This document shows, one piece after another, positions 57,259-64,000 of a stretch of DNA of 64,000 nucleotides. Every line of letters starts with the position of its first letter. The first letter of the stretch is position 1. The stretch spans positions 496,001-560,000 of the forward strand of contig NZ_CP128477.1 in NCBI RefSeq assembly GCF_030369675.1, given 5' to 3'. A program made the translations under genes and the position numbers. Below the pieces are notes generated by a model. That model had not been told where the DNA came from, did not search any database, and was given only the letters and a program-made list of their open reading frames with translations. The DNA comes from Peteryoungia algae (GTDB lineage: Bacteria > Pseudomonadota > Alphaproteobacteria > Rhizobiales > Rhizobiaceae).

Positions 57259-57287
57259 TTGAGTTTAAAACAAAAAACAAATATACA
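57259..57287 (+). promoter_or_regulatory. Promoter of the ThsB-like gene
   Basis: TTGAGT (57259-57264) and TATACA (57282-57287) have a 17-base spacer made almost only of A and T. It lies about 48 bases before the start codon, in the most AT-rich stretch of the window. Confidence 0.6.
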
Positions 57288-57334
57288 ACGTTGGGTGGGT
57301 TGGCTCTGAGTTTGCAACACCAAGGGGAGGTGCA

Positions 57335-57826
57335 ATGCCTAGGAAGTGTTTCTACAGTTTTCACTACGCCGAGGATAACTGGCGAGTTGCGAAGGTAAAA
57401 AACATCGGTGCAGTGGAGGGGCAGCCGATCGTCTCTGGAAACGAATTCGAGGCGATTAAAGCAAAAGGGGATAATGCAGTCAAAAGTTGGATTAACGAAA
57501 ACATGGTTGGGAGGAGCACCGTTATTGTGCTCATCGGCGCAAATACGGCCGGTCGTAAGTGGGTAGACTATGAAATCGAGTACGCGTGGAGTCAGAAGAA
57601 GGCATTGCTGGGAATCCACATCCACAAGTTACTCGACAGCGACGAAAACCCAACAGCTAAAGGGAAAGACCCGTTTGCTAAATGGACAATTGGGCAGCAA
57701 AAGACGCCAATGTCGAACTTCGCAAAAGTGTACGATCCAGTTGGGGCTGACAGCAAATCTGTTTATGCTTCAATCTCAGACAACATTGAAAACTGGATAG
57801 AGGAGGCTATTCGCTTAAGGGGTTAG
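57335..57826 (+). CDS. ThsB-like TIR-domain protein (MTH538/DUF1863 type)
   Basis: This 163-aa protein is a single TIR-like domain of the type used by Thoeris ThsB. The N-terminus KCFYSFHYAEDNWR gives the first strand and following loop (Phe6-His10). TVIVLIGANTAGRKWVDYEI contains the likely catalytic Glu80 in the W-x3-E arrangement of NAD+-using TIRs. A helical C-terminus follows. In Thoeris, ThsB senses phage and makes a cyclic ADP-ribose isomer. GGGGAGG lies four bases before the ATG. It uses rarer codons such as TTA and is AT-richer than the backbone. Its last 20 bases overlap the convergent SLOG gene. Confidence 0.85.
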   Translation: MPRKCFYSFHYAEDNWRVAKVKNIGAVEGQPIVSGNEFEAIKAKGDNAVKSWINENMVGRSTVIVLIGANTAGRKWVDYEIEYAWSQKKALLGIHIHKLLDSDENPTAKGKDPFAKWTIGQQKTPMSNFAKVYDPVGADSKSVYASISDNIENWIEEAIRLRG

Positions 57827-58385
57827 GAAGCAGTTCACGGCGAAAAAGGCTTGCAAAAGATATTTCGTTCTCCCATGCAGGGGGGTAGTTTCCCTCGAAA
57901 TATTCCATGCGCGCTGCGGCACCAGTCGTTGGCAATGGCAGTATTTTTGCGTGTGGATAGAGCTGCTTGAACATCGTAGCCTCGTCTTTAATGCCTTCCA
58001 TGCCTCCGACGAGCACTGCAGCGTCAAAATTTCTACTTTGTAGCATTCGTTCTCGCATCAAGGCCAAGTTCTCAGCGACCCCACCCGGTATTCTCTCAAT
58101 GTAACGAATGTCAGCAAAGTCGTTGTTCTCACGTGGCATCTCCCCTCTAAAAAAGTCGCTTTGATAGATAGTGATACGATCTCGGTCGAGCTTCGCACTT
58201 CGTGCGTAAAGGGACATCAGTGGCGTTATTGCTGGATGGCCGCCAAAGGTGACGCGCCCCCTCGGGAGAACAGCTTCTACGAGCGCTCTGATGGCTTCTC
58301 GTATTAAAAATACATCTGCCGTCTCGAAGTAGAGACGATTGCGCTCGGGAAGTGGAACGCTAGCCGAGAGGAAGACCTCAATCAT
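57807..58385 (-). CDS. Stand-alone SLOG-fold (nucleotide-binding) protein
   Basis: This 192-aa Rossmann-like protein has the hallmarks of SLOG domains: a glycine turn TFGGHPAITPL (residues 46-56), a second strand-turn AAVLVGGMEGIKDE (122-135) and LPLPTTGAAAR (149-159), which would form the phosphate/nucleotide pocket. In Thoeris the SLOG domain of ThsA binds the TIR-made cyclic ADP-ribose isomer and switches on a fused SIR2 NADase. Here no effector domain is fused. It overlaps the upstream TIR gene by four bases (ATGA), so the two proteins are made together. The family assignment rests on motif reading only. Confidence 0.72.
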   Translation of the reverse strand: MIEVFLSASVPLPERNRLYFETADVFLIREAIRALVEAVLPRGRVTFGGHPAITPLMSLYARSAKLDRDRITIYQSDFFRGEMPRENNDFADIRYIERIPGGVAENLALMRERMLQSRNFDAAVLVGGMEGIKDEATMFKQLYPHAKILPLPTTGAAARMEYFEGNYPPAWENEISFASLFRRELLPNPLSE

Positions 58386-59545
58386 CTCACAAACTCCTTC
58401 AGGGCCTGAGGGATATCAGCAACTGATATTGTGCGTATCGGCAGGTGCCCATCCAGCCATTTCAGATGCGTAAGCCAGTCTTTGTGAAGTCCGCGGCTGT
58501 CGTACACTGCCCATATGGGAACATCAGGAGAATTAATGGATGAGATCGATTCAAAAATTGTGTTGATGCGATCAGAAGTAGGTCGCCCGATAGTCGGTAC
58601 AGCCGCAAGTGTTTTTTTGTTGGCAAGCTCCACTGAAATCCAACGCTCAGGCTGAACAGACGGATTGAAGCGAAGATCCCGAGCCGCGTCACAAAAATTG
58701 TCCACCAGGTGCGCGTGCCTCAGCGCCATGGCTTTCGCTCGTAGTTCCTCAGCTAGATTACAGATTTGATCTACGGCTTTCTTAGTAATTGTTCCCCCTC
58801 GGCCAGGAGACGGGCCGCTAAAATCTGTCACTTGGAGCTTTACGAAATGGCTAAACGCGTATTTAGCGTCTTCAGTCTGACCTGGCCATAGAAGATGAAG
58901 GGTCTGAATCCCTAGCAAATTTGCTTGCGCTAATTCGGCGCTAGTCCATCGACCTTCCCGAAAGCCTGGCGTATCGATGAGAACAATTACATCTACATCA
59001 GACATTCTATGCCAAAGTTCTGCCTGGAAATCGACAGCCGGCGGGACTGAACGCACGTCGATGAATACATCGAAACCACGTTTATCTAAGTCTTCATAGA
59101 GTTTGTCGGCGAGAGGTTGAGATCCCTTCCGCCGATAACTTATAAACACGCCTCGCTCCTTGCGCAAAAGGCGAAATGTTTCAAATATCAATGAGGTAAG
59201 CCGTGCAATCCCAGCGCCGCTGGCGGAGCATTCAATCACGTTGATATGGGTTAGCTCACTCGGTATCTCGTCGGTTACCTTTGTTTTGTCGCTTACAACT
59301 GGAGCAACAATAATCGAATCCTCTAGAATTTTGTCCAATATATGTGGCACGCCTCTCAAGGTGTTGCCAAAGTAGATCCCAATTGCAGGTAGCTTACGAT
59401 CATAGTCGGTGATGCAATCGACAAAAGCGATTGTTCTCGGATTGATGCCCAAGTCGGTCGCTCGCTTCTCTACACTTACCTTTAGGGCAGTCAGCCGATC
59501 ATCGTGAGCGCCCATTGTGATCACTTGATACGAATACACTGACAT
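58382..59545 (-). CDS. Three-part TIR-domain protein, putative NAD+-cleaving effector
   Basis: This 387-aa protein has a canonical TIR domain at about residues 131-245: GVFISYRRKGSQPLADKLYE, then VIVLIDTPGFREGRWTSAEL with the likely catalytic Glu204. Residues 1-125 form an unassigned alpha/beta domain (VITMGAHDDRL, IGIYFGNTLRG, IIVAPVVSDKTKV). Residues 270-387 form a second one (TLAAVPTIGRPTSDRINTI, VPIWAVYDSRGLHKDWL). It is the first gene of a TIR-SLOG operon starting 123 bp after aat. A GGGGA site lies about eight to ten bases before the ATG. Codon use and composition differ from neighbours, suggesting transfer. NADase effector or signal producer are both possible. Confidence 0.8.
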   Translation of the reverse strand: MSVYSYQVITMGAHDDRLTALKVSVEKRATDLGINPRTIAFVDCITDYDRKLPAIGIYFGNTLRGVPHILDKILEDSIIVAPVVSDKTKVTDEIPSELTHINVIECSASGAGIARLTSLIFETFRLLRKERGVFISYRRKGSQPLADKLYEDLDKRGFDVFIDVRSVPPAVDFQAELWHRMSDVDVIVLIDTPGFREGRWTSAELAQANLLGIQTLHLLWPGQTEDAKYAFSHFVKLQVTDFSGPSPGRGGTITKKAVDQICNLAEELRAKAMALRHAHLVDNFCDAARDLRFNPSVQPERWISVELANKKTLAAVPTIGRPTSDRINTIFESISSINSPDVPIWAVYDSRGLHKDWLTHLKWLDGHLPIRTISVADIPQALKEFVR

Positions 59546-59584
59546 TTAGTGCGTCCCCCGCATGCTCCTTTGGCGATCTGCTAC

Positions 59585-59600
59585 GCCGAGATAGCTCGGC
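59585..59600. promoter_or_regulatory. Inverted repeat upstream of the TIR-SLOG operon
   Basis: GCCGAG-ATAG-CTCGGC is a perfect inverted repeat 40 bases before the TIR start and 69 bases after the aat stop. No T-run follows on the minus strand, so an operator or RNA hairpin is more likely than an aat terminator. Confidence 0.4.
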
Positions 59601-59668
59601 CACAGTACCATGTTTTGAGATGTGACGGCATTTTCTATGTCTGGTTCCGCGCCTGTCCCTCCTACCCA

Positions 59669-60283
59669 CTAAAACCTGACCGTCTCGCTCTCCATCGCCT
59701 TGTCCAGCAACAGCCCATACGCATCTTTCGGAATATCCACCGCCCCGAACGTTTTCAGATGTTCGGTGGTGAACTGCGTATCCAGCAGCGTGAACCCGCG
59801 TTCCCTCAACCGCTCCACCAGATGGACGAGGCAGATCTTCGACGCATTGGTGCGCCTGGAAAACATGCTCTCGCCGAAGAAGGCCGAGCCGAGCGACACG
59901 CCGTAGAGACCACCGACCAGTTCATCGCCTTCGAAGGCCTCGACGCTATGGGCGTGGCCGAGGCGATGGAGGGCCCCGTAGAGTTCGCGGATGGTCTGGT
60001 TGATCCAGGTGCTCGGCCGGTCGGGGGCCGCCTCCGCGCATTTGTCCACCACCTGGTCGAAGGCGGTGTCGAAGCGGATGTCGAAGGGTCGTTTGCGGAT
60101 TGCCTTGGCAAGGCTCGACGAAACGTGGAAGTCGTCGAGGGGGATAATGCCCCGGATCTCCGGTTCGACCCAGAAGAGCTCCGGGTCGTCGGCTGAATCC
60201 GACATCGGGAACATCCCGATGGAATAGGCGCGCAGCAGGAGTTCCGGCGTAATGCTTCGGTCCCTGCTGCGTCGCCCAGCCAT
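59669..60283 (-). CDS. aat: Leucyl/phenylalanyl-tRNA--protein transferase
   Basis: Aat (204 aa) adds Leu or Phe to N-terminal Lys/Arg of proteins, marking them for ClpAP degradation. Typical segments are [60 protein letters not shown] and [13 protein letters not shown]. The ATG at 60283 was chosen over an upstream extension. It is the last gene of the accB-accC-aat run, with four bases after accC. Confidence 0.95.
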   Translation of the reverse strand: MAGRRSRDRSITPELLLRAYSIGMFPMSDSADDPELFWVEPEIRGIIPLDDFHVSSSLAKAIRKRPFDIRFDTAFDQVVDKCAEAAPDRPSTWINQTIRELYGALHRLGHAHSVEAFEGDELVGGLYGVSLGSAFFGESMFSRRTNASKICLVHLVERLRERGFTLLDTQFTTEHLKTFGAVDIPKDAYGLLLDKAMESETVRF

Positions 60284-60287
60284 TGTT

Positions 60288-61640
<1,353 letters not shown>

Positions 61641-61644
61641 CGGC

Positions 61645-62121
61645 TCACTCGATGATCACAAGAGGCTCGCCGTATTCGACCGGGCTTGAATCGTCGATAA
61701 CGATTTCGACGACCTTGCCGGACTTGGGCGAGGGGATCTGGTTCATGGTCTTCATCGCTTCGATGATCAGCAGCGTCTGGCCTTCCTTGACCATCTGGCC
61801 GACTTCGACGAAGGCGCGGGCGCCCGGCGCCGGCGACAGATAGACGGTGCCGACCATGGGGGCCGTCACGGCATTGGAGAGATCGCGGCCGGCGGGAGCG
61901 GCCGGCGCTGTGGCAGCCGCAGGGGCGGCAGCCGGTGCAGCCGGCGCCTGATAGGCATAACCTGCCATCTGCTGCGGCATCATCATCGGGGTCCCGTTGC
62001 GCGAGACGCGGATGCGCAGGTCGTCCTGCTCCACTTCGATCTCGGTGAGATCCGTGTCGTTGAGGATGTTTGCGAGATCGCGGATCAGCGACTGGTCGAT
62101 GCCCGATTTCTTGTCAGCCAT
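61645..62121 (-). CDS. accB: Acetyl-CoA carboxylase biotin carboxyl carrier protein
   Basis: AccB (158 aa) carries the biotin that shuttles carboxyl groups. The biotinyl domain has the EAMKTMN motif with the biotin-accepting Lys124. A flexible Ala/Pro-rich linker (about residues 59-77) connects it to the N-terminal part. BirA, its ligase, is encoded at 10.2 kb. It lies 22 bases after aroQ on the same strand. Confidence 0.97.
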   Translation of the reverse strand: MADKKSGIDQSLIRDLANILNDTDLTEIEVEQDDLRIRVSRNGTPMMMPQQMAGYAYQAPAAPAAAPAAATAPAAPAGRDLSNAVTAPMVGTVYLSPAPGARAFVEVGQMVKEGQTLLIIEAMKTMNQIPSPKSGKVVEIVIDDSSPVEYGEPLVIIE

Positions 62122-62143
62122 GGGTTGATGTCCTGTATTCTTG

Positions 62144-62584
62144 TTATTGCGTGATGGTTTTCAGCGCCTGAAGCGCCAGGATGTAGCTATGAGGTCCGAA
62201 ACCACAGATGACGCCCTTTGCGGCGGGCGCTATCATCGATTTGTGGCGGAATTCCTCGCGCGCATGCACGTTGGAAATGTGCACCTCGATCACCGGGATC
62301 GGCGAAATGGCACGGATCGCGTCATGCAGCGCAACCGAGGTGTGCGTATAGGCGCCGGCATTGAAGGCAACGCCGGCTGCCTTGTCGGCGGCCTCATGCA
62401 GCCAATCGACGAGCATGCCCTCATGATTGGACTGGCGGAAGTCGATGGTCAGGCCGAGCTCGTCACCGGCGGCCTTGCAGTCGGCCTCGATGTCGGCGAG
62501 CGTCTTGCCGCCATAAATCCCGGGCTCCCGCTTTCCCAGCATGTTGAGATTGGGGCCGTTCAGCACGAAAATGGTCTTGCTCAT
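62144..62584 (-). CDS. aroQ: 3-dehydroquinate dehydratase, type II
   Basis: AroQ (146 aa) converts 3-dehydroquinate to 3-dehydroshikimate. The type II signature [19 protein letters not shown] near residue 9 includes the catalytic Tyr24-type residue, and [17 protein letters not shown] and [15 protein letters not shown] follow. aroQ directly upstream of accB-accC is the standard order in many proteobacteria. Confidence 0.96.
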   Translation of the reverse strand: MSKTIFVLNGPNLNMLGKREPGIYGGKTLADIEADCKAAGDELGLTIDFRQSNHEGMLVDWLHEAADKAAGVAFNAGAYTHTSVALHDAIRAISPIPVIEVHISNVHAREEFRHKSMIAPAAKGVICGFGPHSYILALQALKTITQ

Positions 62585-62725
62585 CTACGCTTCCGTCGAC
62601 TTTCAACCGCCTCCTATAAACCGAGAGGCCTTATAGGGAAAGCCCTTTGCCGTGATCACGCCAAACCGTCCCCGGAAATCCGGGGCAGGGTTAAGATCGA
62701 AGGGCAAAGGCGGGCCGGATTTGTC

Positions 62726-63487
62726 TCAGCAGGTGGCCTTGCCGCAGGCGCGAATATTGGCGACCTTGGCCTCGATCGCCTCTTTGCCGACGGCACCCGG
62801 AACGGTCTCGTTGCCGATCACGTAGGATGGCGTGCCGGTGATCCCCAGGCTGGTCGCCAGCTGATAGGCTTCCTGCACCTGTTCCGTGTTCGGGCTCTCG
62901 CTCATCTTGGCGCGGATCGCGTCTTCGGCAATGCCCAGTTCGCCGGCGATCGCTATCGCGCTCTCTTCCGAGGCGCGGCCATCCTGGGTCATCATGGCGC
63001 GGAAGAAGGCGCCGTAATTGTCCGGAGACAGCTTGCGCACGGCATCGGATACCTTGTGCGCCGCTTCCGAATCCGGCCCGAGAATCGGGAATTCCTTCAA
63101 GACGTAGCGGACATTCTTGTCCCCTTCGATGACGGCTTCCATGTCGGCATGGGCGCGACGGCAATAGCCGCAATTATAGTCGAAGAACTCGACGACCGTG
63201 ACATCGCCCTTCGGATTGCCAATGGCGAGATCATAGGCGGACTTGAAGATCGCATCCTGGTTGGTCGAGAGCGCCTCTGCCGAGCGCTGCGAGCGGATCT
63301 CCTCCTGCTTTTTCTGCAGGGCGTCCTGCACTTCGAGCATGATCTCCGGGTTCTCGATCAGGTATTCGCGGATGAATGCGCCGAATTCCTTTTTCTGCGC
63401 CTCGTCGAGGGCGGCGGCCGGAAGCGGCATCAGGGCAGGGAGAAGCGCGATACCGGCGCTGGCGATCATTTTGAAGTTCATGCCCAT
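62726..63487 (-). CDS. DsbA/Com1-like thiol:disulfide oxidoreductase
   Basis: This 253-aa exported thioredoxin-fold protein has a signal peptide (core IASAGIALLPALMPLPAAA) and an N-terminal helical dimerisation-type segment (FIREYLIENPEIMLEVQDAL). The active site CGYC lies at residues 106-109 in EFFDYNCGYCRRA, and the cis-Pro loop is GITGTPSYVIGN. This layout is that of Com1/ScsC-like isomerases or oxidases. Starts at 63487 and 63481 are both possible. It is 140 bases upstream of aroQ and may be separate from it. Confidence 0.87.
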   Translation of the reverse strand: MGMNFKMIASAGIALLPALMPLPAAALDEAQKKEFGAFIREYLIENPEIMLEVQDALQKKQEEIRSQRSAEALSTNQDAIFKSAYDLAIGNPKGDVTVVEFFDYNCGYCRRAHADMEAVIEGDKNVRYVLKEFPILGPDSEAAHKVSDAVRKLSPDNYGAFFRAMMTQDGRASEESAIAIAGELGIAEDAIRAKMSESPNTEQVQEAYQLATSLGITGTPSYVIGNETVPGAVGKEAIEAKVANIRACGKATC

Positions 63488-63682
63488 GGTGTTCCTCGTC
63501 CTTGCTGCCATCTGTCGTGTCTTCGACCACAGGCATTTCCATCCCGAAGGCCGGCTTGCGCCGAGCCTGAAGCCTGACGCTTTCATGCGGAATGGCTTTT
63601 TTGCACCGCCTTGTCCAGCCTCTCCATTGTGATGCCATGCGCTTTGCGGCAAATGTCTGGCATGTGACCGAGGAGCATCAAG

Positions 63683-64000
63683 TTGATTTCGATTTCCAAG
63701 CGCAGTGCCGTCGAACCCTTCCACGCCATGGACATTCTGGCCGAGGCTACCCGCAGGCGGCAGGCAGGCCGCCCGGTTATCTCCATGGCGGTTGGACAGC
63801 CAGGCCACCCGGCACCGCAGGCGGCGCTTGAAGCCGCCCGCAAGGCGCTGGAAGGGGGCCGCATCGGCTATACGGATGCGCTGGGCATGACGGGGCTGCG
63901 CCAGGCGCTTGCCGAGGAATATCGCCGCCGGCACAATGTCTCGGTCGACTGGAACCGGATCGTCGTGACAACCGGTTCATCTGCCGGCTTCAATCTCGCC
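63683..64000 (+). CDS. Class I pyridoxal-phosphate aminotransferase, 3' truncated
   Basis: The first 106 residues of an aminotransferase are visible: SKRSAVEPFHAMDILAEATR, VISMAVGQPGHPAPQAALEA, then GRIGYTDALGMTGLRQALAE and IVVTTGSSAGFNLA, which is the cofactor-phosphate region. No in-frame ATG precedes the conserved N-terminus; a TTG with GAGGAG seven bases upstream is the best start. The gene runs off the window end, and the substrate cannot be stated. Confidence 0.82.
   Translation, partial: MISISKRSAVEPFHAMDILAEATRRRQAGRPVISMAVGQPGHPAPQAALEAARKALEGGRIGYTDALGMTGLRQALAEEYRRRHNVSVDWNRIVVTTGSSAGFNLA

Noticed and set aside
57170..57625. A 151-codon minus-strand frame opposite the ThsB-like gene
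   Set aside because: The + strand frame has a clear TIR fold, promoter and ribosome site, while this one has none.

Overview
The window is a chromosomal segment of a Rhizobiales bacterium, most likely Rhizobiaceae (Rhizobium/Agrobacterium/Ensifer relatives). Three things point there: high G+C with strong codon bias, gene orders typical of this group (nuoG-N followed by birA, rnj, mce, a DUF1467 gene and proS; divK-pleD; topA-rnr; gatC-gatA; aroQ-accB-accC-aat), and LexA boxes of the alphaproteobacterial form GAAC-N7-GAAC. All identifications were made by reading the sequence; no database search was run.

Region by region. 1-10.2 kb holds the distal half of the respiratory complex I operon (nuoG to nuoN, + strand). 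10.2-17.5 kb holds birA, RNase J, methylmalonyl-CoA epimerase, a DUF1467 protein, an antisense-oriented small RNA, proS and the LolCD lipoprotein-release transporter. At 17.55 kb a LexA-controlled promoter drives a 28-codon membrane peptide, followed by dnaE. 21.3-25.8 kb (minus strand) carries an L,D-transpeptidase, a DUF1275 protein, a SOS-controlled DinB polymerase, a HAD-like protein and a DUF3572 protein. divK-pleD (cell cycle and c-di-GMP signalling) follows, then a 770-bp gene-free stretch with strong RNA structure. 28.4-37.2 kb carries rpmG, an MFS transporter, a DUF983 protein, rnr, topA and dprA; 37.2-40.1 kb carries plsY and the pyrC'-pyrB pair, in which the dihydroorotase-like subunit has lost its metal ligands. 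40.3-45.6 kb has an AidB-like dehydrogenase, an AEC-family transporter, small membrane proteins, ruvX, a PhnA-domain protein, a metallo-hydrolase and gatC.

45.6-52.9 kb contains gatA and gatB, separated by a small accessory cluster: a BrnTA toxin-antitoxin pair whose toxin is frameshifted, a YjhX/TopAI-type toxin and two related GNAT acetyltransferases. Two more GNATs, a complex I accessory subunit (NDUFA12-like) and a DUF2155 exported protein follow.

The backbone resumes at 59.7 kb with aat-accC-accB-aroQ, a DsbA/Com1-like protein and the start of an aminotransferase gene. The stretch from 53.7 to 59.6 kb looks inserted. It holds a second LexA-controlled small protein, a VOC protein, a phospholipase D, two decayed copies of the VOC gene end, and an AT-richer three-gene locus at 57.3-59.5 kb. 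That locus encodes a ThsB-like TIR protein, a stand-alone SLOG-fold protein and a three-part TIR protein. I propose it is a Thoeris-like but differently arranged NAD+/nucleotide-signal antiphage system, and it is the best candidate here for an undescribed system. A second theme is DNA-damage control: three LexA boxes, one at dinB and two at uncharacterised small genes.
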